64,000 bases of DNA from Desulforhopalus vacuolatus. Its GTDB lineage: Bacteria > Desulfobacterota > Desulfobulbia > Desulfobulbales > Desulfocapsaceae. The stretch covers positions 1 through 64,000 of the forward strand of contig NZ_JAFFPZ010000013.1 in NCBI RefSeq assembly GCF_016918505.1, written 5' to 3'. Below are positions 7,642-16,680 of this stretch, piece after piece. A program made the position numbers and the translations under genes. The notes under the pieces were generated by a model. It worked only from the letters and a program-made list of their open reading frames with translations, did no database searches and was not told the DNA's origin. Position 1 is the stretch's first letter; every line of letters begins with the position of its first letter.

Positions 7642-9333
7642 ATGAATACAAATTTTTTTAAACCTGCTGAACTTACAGAAACCAACAGTAATTGTTTTCT
7701 TTTCTGGTGGATGCTTTTTCTGATTCTGGCCCAACTGTGGCTTGTTGAAGCACAGGATTTCGTTGCAACATATACCCCACACGATGATTATCTGTTTGTA
7801 AAACTTGCAAAACATATCCTCAGTGGTGCCTGGCTGGGTCCTTATGACCAGGTTACTCTTATTAAAGGACCGATATATCCGTTGTTTATTGCAGTAGCCC
7901 ACCATACGGGTATGCCTCTGCTTCTTGTGCAGCATCTTCTCTATTCAGCAATCTGTATTCTGGCAACCATGGCTCTCCGTCCCCTGGTTAAGGGGCAATG
8001 GTTGTTTATGTTGATTTTTTTTCTTCTGTTATTTAACCCTTTTACTTACTCCTATCCGGGAACAGGACGTGCTTTTCGTTTTGGACTTTCAATGCCTCTG
8101 GTACTCGCTCTCTTTTCTTGTATGGGGGGCCTGCTCCTTAGGGTGAAATACAGTCTAAAAAATAAAATAAGCTGGAGTATTGCCACAAGTTTAATATTTT
8201 CTCTTCTCTGGTATACCCGGGAAGAAGGTATCTGGATTCTGCCTTCTCTCGCTCTGTTTGTTTTCTGTTTTCTGTTATTAGGCAGTCAAATTACTTTTAC
8301 TAAAGTATTGACACGTTTTTTTATTCTCTTACCCATACCGCTTGTTTTTATCGCTTTCACAACTACTTTTTCTCATCTAAACCAGAAATATTATGGTGCT
8401 CCAGATATCATCGAGATAAAATCTCCCGAATTCCAATCAGCATTAGGAGGACTCATGAATATAGATATCGCAAAAAGTAAACGTTATATTCCCGTCAATC
8501 AGGAAAATCAAAATGCTGCCTACGCAGTAAGTCCTACTTTCAAACAACTTCAACCTTATTTTGAAGAAAGTAAAAAGGGGGCACAGCTGCCTGAATCCTT
8601 CTATATCTGGGTTCTAAGAGACATGGTCCGAAAGAGCGGCAATGCGAACTCTCTACCTGAAGCATTAGATTTCTATGGTAAGATGGGGGCAGAAATCAAT
8701 GCAGCCTGTGAGGCAGGAACCATATCTTGTTTAAATCGCAAGGCCACAATAAAACCTGTATGGCGAGCAGAATATATACCGCTCATCCCGGCAACCTTCT
8801 GGGATATCTTCAAGCAGGCTATATCCTTTAGAACAGCTCATTTTAGTGAAAATGAGTACAGCAAGTGGAAGACAACAGGTAGCAAAGAAATGGTTGAGGA
8901 TTACCGTTTTGTCACTCGTGAGAAATTAGTTCCAGGGCACTGGCATCACATACAGGCATATCCCAAATACTACATGCACATGATAGTTGAAAAATTTAGA
9001 ATTTTATCTGACATTGGTAAAGGTTATAATAAAATAATTCCTCTTTTCTTCGTGCTTTCACTTCTTGTACATCTGGCCTTTCTGGTACGCTCGATCAGGA
9101 GCCGCCAGCTCGATTTTGCTTCTATGTTCGGTCTTATTACCTTAGGGGGTATTATCTCTCTGGTAAGTATTCTCACATATATAAAGATCACCCTATGGCC
9201 CATCAACAGGCCTCTTTTTTCAGCATATCCTCTTGTCCTGTATTACATCTCAACGATGGCAGTCTTTTCGTACTTATTTTTACAAAAAAGATTTAAGCAA
9301 ACCAATAATAAAAAAAGAATAGTTGAATCTTAA
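7642..9333 (+). CDS. polytopic membrane protein, GT-C glycosyltransferase-like
   Basis: A 563-residue integral membrane protein with about ten hydrophobic segments. After the first membrane segment comes a loop with TPHDDYLFVKLAKHIL and then KGPIYPLFIA. An acidic pair in the first extracytoplasmic loop is typical of GT-C glycosyltransferases that use polyprenyl-phosphate sugars (PMT/ArnT-like). A large soluble stretch lies between about 260 and 450, then four more membrane segments follow. It is probably cotranscribed with the upstream flavoprotein. The GT-C assignment rests on topology and the loop motif only, so a specific sugar or acceptor cannot be named. The gene is AT-rich. Confidence 0.6.
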   Translation: MNTNFFKPAELTETNSNCFLFWWMLFLILAQLWLVEAQDFVATYTPHDDYLFVKLAKHILSGAWLGPYDQVTLIKGPIYPLFIAVAHHTGMPLLLVQHLLYSAICILATMALRPLVKGQWLFMLIFFLLLFNPFTYSYPGTGRAFRFGLSMPLVLALFSCMGGLLLRVKYSLKNKISWSIATSLIFSLLWYTREEGIWILPSLALFVFCFLLLGSQITFTKVLTRFFILLPIPLVFIAFTTTFSHLNQKYYGAPDIIEIKSPEFQSALGGLMNIDIAKSKRYIPVNQENQNAAYAVSPTFKQLQPYFEESKKGAQLPESFYIWVLRDMVRKSGNANSLPEALDFYGKMGAEINAACEAGTISCLNRKATIKPVWRAEYIPLIPATFWDIFKQAISFRTAHFSENEYSKWKTTGSKEMVEDYRFVTREKLVPGHWHHIQAYPKYYMHMIVEKFRILSDIGKGYNKIIPLFFVLSLLVHLAFLVRSIRSRQLDFASMFGLITLGGIISLVSILTYIKITLWPINRPLFSAYPLVLYYISTMAVFSYLFLQKRFKQTNNKKRIVES

Positions 9334-9357
9334 ACGGCCGCTGGATTCAAGTAATAA

Positions 9358-9462
9358 GTACAACACGTTTTCCAGCGTGGTTAGCCCTTTTAAGGCTTTT
9401 CGCGGTGTCAAATTCAACAACAGAACTCCGTTGTCTATTTCCTCTTGAGAAAGAGTCGCCAT
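9358..9462 (-). pseudogene. fragment resembling an IS30-family transposase C-terminus
   Basis: On the minus strand a short open stretch reads SQEEIDNGVLLLNLTPRKAL followed by LTTLENV. This resembles the end of IS30-family transposases, where a segment with LNxRPRK and then TPxEV closes the catalytic domain. Only about 35 residues are left and no intact neighbour is seen, so this would be a relic. The match is from memory of the family pattern and could be chance. Confidence 0.4.
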
Positions 9463-9497
9463 ATCAAATTTTTTGGAGCATTCTCATGTGACGATTA

Positions 9498-9527
9498 AGA
9501 TCGTGGTTCGCTCCGCTCTCACGATCT
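9498..9527. repeat. 8-bp inverted repeat
   Basis: AGATCGTG and CACGATCT flank a 14-base loop. It lies between the GT-C-like gene and the convergent GGDEF gene. There is no adjacent T run. It may be a weak transcription-end hairpin or an end of the IS30-like relic. The rest of 9334-9657 shows nothing else recognisable. Confidence 0.4.
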
Positions 9528-9657
9528 CACCTTGTATGTTTTTTATAAAAGTTTTAATCTTTGTCGAAGATCAGAGAGCGTGTCTTAAAGTGTGATAGAT
9601 CTTCTCTTTCAAGTATTTGAAGACCGTGAAAACAGAGGTCGTCACACCGCTTATTCG

Positions 9658-10794
9658 CTAGAAGTTCTCACATCTTTTAAAAAATGTATCATTTGCTGTT
9701 CTTGTGCAATTTTTCCCGGCTTTTTTAGCAGCATATAATCCTTTATCTGCCTCCTTAATTAAATCTTTATAGCTTTTCATGTCAGGTAATCGAGACGCAA
9801 CGCCGACACTAATGCTGCCATGCCAGGCTTCCCTCCCCGTTGGTATTCGAAGTTCTGACACGGTTTTACGGGTGATTTCAGCGATATGTATTCCACCTTC
9901 TATATCCGTATCAGGACAGATAGCGAAAAACTCATCCCCCCCGAGGCGATATACGAAATCATCATTTCGCAAAGAATGCTGAAGTGTTTTAGCCAATTTT
10001 ATTAATACCTCATCTCCGGCATCATGCCCATACGTATCATTAACTTCTTTAAAATTATCTGCATCTATCATCATACACACTAAGGAAGAATCTTTTTGCA
10101 ATGATTCATCCCAAATTCTGGACAGACTCTGCATGGCATGCCGGCGATTGGGAAGCCCGGTCAAAACATCCGTCAAAGCCAATTCTTCAAAATACAGATT
10201 GGCCTCAGAGAGTTCTTTAGTGCGTAGTGCCACTTTTTCTTCAAGCGACTCGTTCAGTTGTTTTAACTCTTTATTTCGTATTGACACTTGCTCGAACAAA
10301 CCATTCAATGCTTCGAGCAATGGTACCGTTGCGTTATATCTCTCCTGTTTCATTTTTTCGTATGCTTCATGCGGACTCATTCCATATTGTATAGCCTTTA
10401 TCTGCCTTGTCATATTCTGATCTTCACCAAGAATATGATAGGCAAGCCAATGTATGAGAAAATTCAAAAAAGTGCTGGCTTGATCAAGGTTATCGATAGA
10501 GATACTTGAATAGATTGATGTCACGTCATCCAGAAAGCTTTTGTGGATATCAATATGGTGCTTCAAGTGAGAGGCATTCACCCTGGCTTCCAACATCAGT
10601 TTTTCTTCTTCCTGGAAATGGTATACAGCATAATCTGCTAATTGATTATAGAGACAATCTACATCCTCTATATGTATTAAATTTTCAGCCAGCAGGTTGC
10701 TAAATTTATTAATGATATCGACAAGATGATGGTGTTGTTTATCAACTTCTGCCAATCCAGTTACAAAATGTGATCCCCACTGAAAATATTTCAT
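9658..10794 (-). CDS. hemerythrin-domain diguanylate cyclase
   Basis: A 378-residue soluble protein. Residues about 1-135 form a bacteriohemerythrin domain with the iron-ligand pattern (VDKQHHHLVDII, HFQEEEKLM, HLKHHIDIH, and a late HILGEDQ). A short coiled linker (about 165-200) follows, and a GGDEF domain (about 205-370) has the signature GGDEF at 285-289. RNDD at 276-279 sits five residues before it, matching the RxxD inhibitory site. Such fusions are known as oxygen-responsive or redox-responsive c-di-GMP synthases, which would fit an anaerobe. AGGA lies upstream of the ATG at 10794. No neighbour suggests a specific output. Confidence 0.92.
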   Translation of the reverse strand: MKYFQWGSHFVTGLAEVDKQHHHLVDIINKFSNLLAENLIHIEDVDCLYNQLADYAVYHFQEEEKLMLEARVNASHLKHHIDIHKSFLDDVTSIYSSISIDNLDQASTFLNFLIHWLAYHILGEDQNMTRQIKAIQYGMSPHEAYEKMKQERYNATVPLLEALNGLFEQVSIRNKELKQLNESLEEKVALRTKELSEANLYFEELALTDVLTGLPNRRHAMQSLSRIWDESLQKDSSLVCMMIDADNFKEVNDTYGHDAGDEVLIKLAKTLQHSLRNDDFVYRLGGDEFFAICPDTDIEGGIHIAEITRKTVSELRIPTGREAWHGSISVGVASRLPDMKSYKDLIKEADKGLYAAKKAGKNCTRTANDTFFKRCENF

Positions 10795-11020
10795 AGCTAT
10801 TTTTCCTGGTTTCGATTGTTGGTTATACTTCTAACGTGGAGCTGACGAGCCCGCGAAGGCGCATCAACGAAGCGAAGCCAGCTCTTCGTGTGTTCCGGTT
10901 GCGCAGCATGCTGGGCTCTTAATGACCTTATGGGTACATTTAGTAACATATTTGCAATAGAGGGAATTGCTTTCTTTTTTGACCGTTCCGCACTTGTCCA
11001 GGATACAGATATTTCCCTGC

Positions 11021-12604
11021 TCATTCCTGAAGTAAACTTTTGGCCTTTATCTGTGCCGCAAGCGTTTTGGGATCAATCAGACTGTTTGTGGTATCAACAG
11101 TTATGCTGCAGGCAACCTCTTCACTCTCCAGCGGCTGCCATTTGGCCATCTGCATCTCCAAGACCCTCAGATCGGCATCTGAAACATCGTTTGTTCTCTG
11201 TACAATACGCTGACGCAAGGTTTCGGGGCTTGCGGTAAACTCTAAAATGACAAAAGGTGTTTTGCCTGCCCTGGCCAGTTTCTCAAATTGCTGCCGTTCA
11301 TGGAGGCGTAGAAATACCGCATCGACAAGTACAGAATATCCGGCGCTGAGCACGCTGCCTGCCAGTGCTGCCAATTTTCTATAGGTCTTTTCTGTGGCCT
11401 CGGAGGTGTACATTCCTTCGTCCACAGCGGCCTTTGCATCATCTTCCGGTCGACAAGCAAAGAGGCGCTTGCGTTCAACATCTGAACGAATACGCAGAGC
11501 CCCCAGTTGTTCCACAAGGGTTTTGCTCACCGTACTCTTGCCCGAAGCGGACATCCCCCGGGTAATAATGAGTTGTGGCCGTACCGGCTGGATATAGCCA
11601 CGTGCCAGTTGCAGATAACCAGAAAAATCCCGTTCGGCGGTCTCCTTTTCCACCTGCTTAATTCCCGGCTGATGGATGCGGATGGCATTAATCTTGGCCC
11701 GAACCAGTGCCCGATAGACCTGATAAAAGCGCAACACGCTTACTCCTGCATAATCCCCGGTATGCTCTAAATAGTTGTTGAGAAAACGCTGCGCCAGTTC
11801 TGCCTGCTTTCTATCCTGCAGATCCATCAGCAGGAACGCGACATCACTTATCACATCGATCCAGCGCAAAGTTGGACTGAACTCGATACAATCAAAGACA
11901 ATTGGGGCATCATCCTCCCAGGCAATATTTTGCAGATGCAAATCACCATGACATTCACGGATAAAACCATCGATTTTACGCTGGCAAAAGATAGGATGCA
12001 GCCGATGGAATTCTGTCGCCACCCATTGCTCCAGCTCTGTAATTTTTTGCAAAATGTTTACATCTGTAACGTGCTCACGTATCTGCCTGAAATTTTCTTC
12101 AACAGGCTGGAAAATTACATCGGGATTGCCATACCTGCTCTTCACCTCTGCAACTTCAGCCAGAGCATGAAAATCCGCTATAACCTTTGCCAGGATATCA
12201 ATCTGCCGGGGTTGTATACCTCCAATGGCCAGTGCACGGTCGAGTTGTGCCTCCTGCGGGAAGGCTCGCATCTTGACAGCATACTCAATCGCCTCTCCCT
12301 CACCTGCCCATCTCGGCTGTTTAACCGAGCCGGTGATGGGCACGACTGAGAGATAAATTTCGGGTGCCAGCCTTTTATTGAGGCGAAGTTCCTCTTCGCA
12401 AAAAAAATGTCGTTTTTCCAGAGTGGAAAAATCGAGGAATCCGAGATCTATCGCTTTTTTAATCTTATAGACATAAGATCCGGCAAGTATCACCCAGGAG
12501 ATGTGGGTCTCTATCAATGTACATTTCTCGGGTGGCGGATCAAATTGGTCCGGATGCATCAGGGAAGTAATCAGGGAAGCAGGTTGGAGAGTTTCTGTGC
12601 TCAT
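11021..12604 (-). CDS. two-kinase fusion: aminoglycoside-phosphotransferase-like plus P-loop kinase
   Basis: A 527-residue protein. The N-terminal part (to about 330) is kinase-like, with the Brenner-type catalytic motif CHGDLHLQN around residue 217 and FDCIEF shortly after it, as in aminoglycoside/choline phosphotransferase-like proteins (COG2187-like). The C-terminal part begins with a Walker A motif, GMSASGKST (about 353), and resembles small-molecule kinases of the COG0645 type. This architecture is widespread in Proteobacteria, but its substrates are not known to me. I start at the ATG at 12604, preceded by GGAGGTC; an upstream ATG at 12628 has no good ribosome site. The 10795-11020 stretch downstream shows no supported gene. 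Confidence 0.85.
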   Translation of the reverse strand: MSTETLQPASLITSLMHPDQFDPPPEKCTLIETHISWVILAGSYVYKIKKAIDLGFLDFSTLEKRHFFCEEELRLNKRLAPEIYLSVVPITGSVKQPRWAGEGEAIEYAVKMRAFPQEAQLDRALAIGGIQPRQIDILAKVIADFHALAEVAEVKSRYGNPDVIFQPVEENFRQIREHVTDVNILQKITELEQWVATEFHRLHPIFCQRKIDGFIRECHGDLHLQNIAWEDDAPIVFDCIEFSPTLRWIDVISDVAFLLMDLQDRKQAELAQRFLNNYLEHTGDYAGVSVLRFYQVYRALVRAKINAIRIHQPGIKQVEKETAERDFSGYLQLARGYIQPVRPQLIITRGMSASGKSTVSKTLVEQLGALRIRSDVERKRLFACRPEDDAKAAVDEGMYTSEATEKTYRKLAALAGSVLSAGYSVLVDAVFLRLHERQQFEKLARAGKTPFVILEFTASPETLRQRIVQRTNDVSDADLRVLEMQMAKWQPLESEEVACSITVDTTNSLIDPKTLAAQIKAKSLLQE

Positions 12605-12688
12605 AGTCAAGACCTCCAGTGTTTTCACAACTTGGGTGGATATAACTTATACTATGAGCTAACATGAAATAATGATTGCTGACAAGGG

Positions 12689-12718
12689 TAAACCTGTTTT
12701 TTTACTTAACAGGTTTAC
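12689..12718. repeat. hairpin AAACCTGTT/AACAGGTTT
   Basis: A 9-bp perfect stem has an 11-base T-rich loop, located between two minus-strand genes. It is downstream of the small hypothetical gene and upstream of the kinase-fusion gene. It could end transcription of the former; the flanking T run is weak. Confidence 0.45.
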
Positions 12719-12757
12719 TTCAGCAACCAAAGATCATTCGATAATATCTTTACTTAC

Positions 12758-12802
12758 GGGAACCTTGAATATGAACGAGATACAAGATTCTTCAAGGCAC
12801 CC
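12758..12802. repeat. short inverted-repeat element (45 bp), copy 1 of the GGGWACCTTGAAT family
   Basis: The left end GGGAACCTTGAAT is joined directly to a right end matching the longer copy at 31224-31364 (ATGAAC...ACAAGATT.TTCAAGG.ACCC). The interior is missing, as in an internally deleted miniature element. The flanking tetramers (TTAC and TGAA) differ, so no target duplication is visible in this copy. Confidence 0.75.
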
Positions 12803-12825
12803 TGAAGTATTCTCAGATTTTGCCC

Positions 12826-13110
12826 TTACTGACTGCTCAGCACAGCGAAGGCTGCCGTGCAGATCGCCACTGATGATTCCGCATCTTCAGCGGAAATTTC
12901 CTCGCCATCCTTGTAAAAAGTTGCACGCCAATACGTATCGGTCATGCTTCTGGCGCAGAGGTCTTTCAATTGAAAGAAAAATCCTTTTTTTTCCAACACT
13001 CCAGCCAGTTCTACAGCTGCGTGAATGTCAGAGACGGCATTAGCAGGGAATGCCTCTCCTAAGAAATTTTTGAGTTCTTTTTCAAGTTTTTCGGGTATAG
13101 ATTCAGACAT
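12826..13110 (-). CDS. small hypothetical protein
   Basis: A 94-residue, probably cytoplasmic, acidic protein with no signal peptide or membrane segment; I do not recognise a family. It begins MSESIPEKLEKELKNFLGE. I use the ATG at 13110, with GGAA about 8 bases upstream; a TTG start four codons earlier is possible. The middle (RATFYKDGEEISAEDAESS) looks like a compact folded domain. It is upstream of, and on the same strand as, the kinase-fusion gene, but a hairpin and a mobile repeat separate them. Confidence 0.55.
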   Translation of the reverse strand: MSESIPEKLEKELKNFLGEAFPANAVSDIHAAVELAGVLEKKGFFFQLKDLCARSMTDTYWRATFYKDGEEISAEDAESSVAICTAAFAVLSSQ

Positions 13111-13506
13111 TTTGGTTTCCAATATGATGTTTTTTTGTATGCAGATGAAGTCAACGTCCCAATATGCGGGAGGGTTGTTCTCTGTAATTCATTTCTTACA
13201 ATTCTGGTGAACCTCCTTTATATATAGTTTTTGCTTTAGGTTACCTTTAACCTATCTGATTTATTTATGAGTTTTAACTTATGATCATCAAAATATCTTA
13301 ACAATGTACAAAACGACCAGAGGATTTCTGGCCAGGGATTCCCATTTCCCTCTCCTGACTCTCTATTGCTTTATCATCGTGTTCATTATTTTTTTAGATT
13401 ATAACATCAAGAGACATCCAGCACCAGCTCTTCCCACTTTGGTAATAAATCATTGTTTTCACGAATATTACGGGATGGAGAGTATCTCCAGGGATATTTC
13501 GATGTG

Positions 13507-13912
13507 ATACCATTTACATTTTGTATTGGCGGATTCAAAGGCAGTGGGATGGGAAAAGGGAGACAGGAGAAAGGAGAAAGGAGACGGGAGAAAGGGAAAA
13601 GAGGAAAGACAAAGACTGGATGGCCAGCGAAACACGCGAAATACACGAAAGCTTCTCTATATAAAAGGCCTTTTTTCGTATGTTTAGAGTATTCCTTTGG
13701 CAAAAAGTCTTTTCGCTGTGCCGTCTTTCACAAGTATACCTTAAGCCATTTCATTCCACAACGAACTTCATCAGGTTTTGTTGCCCTGCTTTTTCCTGTC
13801 TCCTGCCTCCTTTCTCCCTTTTTGTCTTTGTCTTTTTTCGCCTGTTTATCCATTCGTAATCGCCCCAAAAGATGTCCACGCAGTCGCGTTCTCTGAAAAA
13901 TGTGATTGGGAT
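13507..13912. repeat. mosaic repeat block 1 (two purine arrays in opposite orientation)
   Basis: It starts with ATACCATTTACATTTTG and continues into a plus-strand purine array of heptamers (GGAGACA, GGAGAAA, GGAGACG) at about 13544-13612. The middle (about 13670-13740) is an inverted copy of the CGAAAAACTTTTTGCC module seen elsewhere. A pyrimidine-rich array (same array, other strand) lies at about 13787-13833. It ends with an inverted copy of the module containing ACGCGACTGCGTGGACAT. It shares about 125 bp with the block at 17402-17690. Long open frames through it are low-complexity artefacts. The flanks, 13123-13506 and 13913-14158, show no supported gene. Confidence 0.8.
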
Positions 13913-14263
13913 GAGAAATCCCCGACAGGGACGATCCCAATGATCTGCAACCACTCTTCAAGGATGCCTTCCGAAAAGTACAGCGTGGTAAGGTTCTGAA
14001 AAAAAGAAGTAAAAAGAACGGAAAAAACAATCTTTTACCTTCAGGATGTCCGTACTGCTGTTGTGTACCATGATTGCCGGGAGGTGATTGTTCTCATACT
14101 GCAAAGGATTGGTTCTCATATATAGAAATAAGGAATTTCTATACATATCGTTGGCACTATGTATAGAAAAGTGGCATTTTGTATGCGTATTATAAAGATT
14201 CACTTGCAATGTAGTATTCTATGGTATATAGTAGTAATGCAAACAGAACTTAGGAGGAATTTT

Positions 14264-14836
14264 ATGATGCTATCTGCATATGCCAAGAACCTTGGCATTG
14301 GTTATAGAACAGCTTGGAATCATTTTAAAGCTGGCAAGATTAAAGGTGCTTACCAACTGGAATCTGGGACTATTATAGTTCCTGATGATATTGTAGACAA
14401 CAAACTTGCTACCGTTATATATAGCAGGGTTAGTAGCTCTCAAAATAAAGCGAACTTGGAGGCTCAAGCCAGGAGGCTTAGTCAGTGGGCTACTATTAAC
14501 GGTTATACAGTAAGTGACGTAGTTAAAGAGGTTGGGAGCGGTCTTAATGACAACCGTAAAAAACTTAACAGGATACTGAGCGATGAGACTATAGGTTTTA
14601 TTATAGTCGAACACAAAGATAGACTTACGCGTTTTGGTTTTAACTATATAAAAGCATTACTAAACAGTAAAGGCGGTGATATAATCGTTGTTAACGTAGT
14701 TGATAATGATAAAGAAGACCTTGTTCAGGATTTTATATCAGTTATAACATCTTTCTGTACCCGAATATACGGGCAACGTAGAAGCAAAAGAAAAACTGAA
14801 AAATTATTGGAGAATTTAGAAATTAATGATAAATAA
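14264..14836 (+). CDS. tnpA: IS607-family serine recombinase (TnpA)
   Basis: A 190-residue protein. The N-terminal part is a MerR-like helix-turn-helix (LSAYAKNLGIGYRTAWNHFK), followed by a small serine-recombinase domain with YSRVSSSQNKANLEAQARRL, in which the Ser after R-V is the expected nucleophile. EHKDRLTRFGF is the matching arginine-rich region. A strong AGGAGG sits 6 bases before the ATG at 14264; an upstream extension to 14159 has no ribosome site. The reverse order (DNA-binding first, catalysis second) is the IS607 hallmark. It overlaps the start of a broken tnpB by 11 bases. The gene is very AT-rich compared with the core genome, so it is foreign. Confidence 0.92.
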   Translation: MMLSAYAKNLGIGYRTAWNHFKAGKIKGAYQLESGTIIVPDDIVDNKLATVIYSRVSSSQNKANLEAQARRLSQWATINGYTVSDVVKEVGSGLNDNRKKLNRILSDETIGFIIVEHKDRLTRFGFNYIKALLNSKGGDIIVVNVVDNDKEDLVQDFISVITSFCTRIYGQRRSKRKTEKLLENLEINDK

Positions 14837-15257
14837 ATCTTATAAAATACGCCTCTACCCTAACAAGGATCAGGAGGTGTTAATTAACAAAACCTTCGGT
14901 TGTGTTAGGAAAGTGTGGAATGTTTTATTAGATAAAAACATAAGTGGTTATGAAGCCCATAAAGATTTACCTAAGTCTTGAAAACAAAACTACAATACAA
15001 CAGTTTTAAAAGCAGAGTATGACTTTATTTCAGAAGTTAGTGCTGCTGCTTTGCAGCAAAAGAGTAGAGATTTGAAAAAGACTTCCTCGCAATGATTTAG
15101 AAGTGTAACAGGGAAGCGCAAAGCTTCTATAGGCCACCCTAAGTTATCAATAATCCACTCATGGAGTTGTTTATGGATATCCCGGAAATGTAATTGTACA
15201 CCACAAAAGCAGCGTTTCAACTCGGCCCGTAATGATAAACGCCTGGGTGCACAATAA
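14826..15257 (+). pseudogene. tnpB: truncated tnpB of the IS607 element, with two in-frame TGA codons
   Basis: The ATG at 14826 overlaps the end of tnpA. The translation starts with YKIRLYPNKDQEVLINKTFG, the typical TnpB N-terminus, and continues to ALQQKSRDLKK, a conserved TnpB segment. TGA interrupts it at 14979 and 15093. Both positions normally carry or tolerate Trp in the family, so each looks like TGG changed to TGA. Beyond about 15150 similarity is lost and the nuclease domain is absent. A functional RNA-guided nuclease cannot be made from this copy. Confidence 0.85.
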
Positions 15258-15306
15258 AATTCATTTTGGAACTACATTTAAAGAGAATTGAATGTACAGT
15301 GCATAT

Positions 15307-16680
15307 TCAACTCCCCTGAGTTACAGGCAGGGTAAGAGTTACTCGCAGACCGGGATTCGTGTTACTGACGATAATGTTTCCACCATGGTGATGAATAATA
15401 GTTCGCGCAATAGACATTCCAAGACCAACATTCCCTGACTCTGTATTGCGTTCTTTCCCAAGACGAACGAAAGGCTCAAATATCTCCTCTTTTTTCTCTT
15501 CTGGTATTCCCGGTCCCTGGTCCTGTATTATGATAATAAGATGGTCATGGCAATCCTCAAAACTCATCTGTACTTCAAAACCGTAGTTTATTCCATTTTC
15601 CAGAATATTACGAAAGGCGCGTTTAAGCGATATTCTGCGTCCACTGTATTGGTAAGAAGGAACCCTGGCTGTAAAGGAAACTCCTGAAAATTCATCTGTA
15701 AGTTCCTGCAGGGCAAGGACAATATCGAAACTGTTGTTCTTTTCTTTTACAGCATCCTGACTTGAAAAAAGAAGGCAGCTTGCCACCATGTTCTGCATTT
15801 CCTCAAGGGTTGCTGTCATTTTATCCCTGAGATCTTTATCTTCTATAAATTCCACCCTGAGGCGAAGGGAGGTGAGCGGGGTGCGGAGATCATGACTGAT
15901 AGAGGCCAGCATCTTTGTTCTGTCCTGCACAAATCGTGTCAATCGGTGCTGCATAACGTTAAACGCTTCTATGGTGGAGGAGAGTTCCTGCGGCCCCCGT
16001 ATTTTGAGAGGTTCAACTGTTTCTCCCCGGCCAAGCCGTTCTGCCGCATCTGAGAGGGTGGACAGGGGGGAGGTGATGCGTTTTACGGCAAAGACAACCA
16101 CAAGTGAAATTCCTGCCAGGGTAAGCAGGGCGGAGAGGAGAACAGGAAACAAAACCAGCGCCTCACCGGGTTCTTGAACCAGCTTCACATTCAACCATTC
16201 TGTCGTATTCAGGGGCAGGGAAAGTGCAGTAGAAGGACAGCGTTGCGGCAAGCGTTCGAGATCGCCTGAATCGAAGCACTCATCCATTCTGTCGGAAAAC
16301 CAGAAAGAGAGCATGGTGGAAAGAGTGACAGGTTTCTCCAGAATATATACAGGTCCCGTATTAATTTTGCTTTTGAGAACCCTTGCAAAATTGTCCCTGC
16401 CGGAAATTTCTGCCGTGCTGACAGGATCACTGGAAATGGAAAAAGAGATATCAGGATTGCTGGAGAGATAAAGAGCCTGATCTCTTGTGTCCCCTGAGAG
16501 GGATGAAATGATTTTATATGTTGAAATAAGATTGTTCAGGTAGGCCTGTTCTTCCTGTTCTCCAAAGTTTCCTTTTTTTTCGGAGAGAATGAAGAAAAAA
16601 ATGACTGTCTGGGAAAAAAAGATCGCGGCAACAATCAGCAAGATAAGCTGTCCACCCATGGTTTTGGGTATCTTTTTCAT
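15307..16680 (-). CDS. sensor histidine kinase (EnvZ-like)
   Basis: A 457-residue inner-membrane kinase. It has a first membrane segment at about 10-30, a periplasmic domain of about 130 residues, a second membrane segment near 175-195, a HAMP linker, and a dimerisation/phosphoacceptor helix with SISHDLRTPLTSLRL (His near 262). The ATPase domain has N-box ENGINYGF, G1 DQGPGIPEE and G2 GLGMSIA. Its start overlaps the stop of the response-regulator gene by four bases (ATGA), so the pair is co-translated. The sensed signal is unknown. A divergent LTA-synthase-like gene and a long palindrome beside it suggest an envelope-related regulon, but that is inference. Confidence 0.93.
   Translation of the reverse strand: MKKIPKTMGGQLILLIVAAIFFSQTVIFFFILSEKKGNFGEQEEQAYLNNLISTYKIISSLSGDTRDQALYLSSNPDISFSISSDPVSTAEISGRDNFARVLKSKINTGPVYILEKPVTLSTMLSFWFSDRMDECFDSGDLERLPQRCPSTALSLPLNTTEWLNVKLVQEPGEALVLFPVLLSALLTLAGISLVVVFAVKRITSPLSTLSDAAERLGRGETVEPLKIRGPQELSSTIEAFNVMQHRLTRFVQDRTKMLASISHDLRTPLTSLRLRVEFIEDKDLRDKMTATLEEMQNMVASCLLFSSQDAVKEKNNSFDIVLALQELTDEFSGVSFTARVPSYQYSGRRISLKRAFRNILENGINYGFEVQMSFEDCHDHLIIIIQDQGPGIPEEKKEEIFEPFVRLGKERNTESGNVGLGMSIARTIIHHHGGNIIVSNTNPGLRVTLTLPVTQGS

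Noticed and set aside
10797-11024. A 75-residue minus-strand open frame between the GGDEF and kinase-fusion genes
   Set aside because: No ribosome site, domain or coding-like pattern; it overlaps the end of the upstream gene.
13453-13896. A 147-residue open frame in repeat block 1
   Set aside because: It is translated from the purine array and its inverted copy, giving low-complexity Gly-Lys-Arg stretches; not a credible gene.
14826-15257. Real TGA readthrough as Trp or selenocysteine in tnpB
   Set aside because: The rest of the gene is truncated and loses similarity, and core genes use TGA as an ordinary stop, so decay is simpler. Kept only as a low-interest finding about origin.
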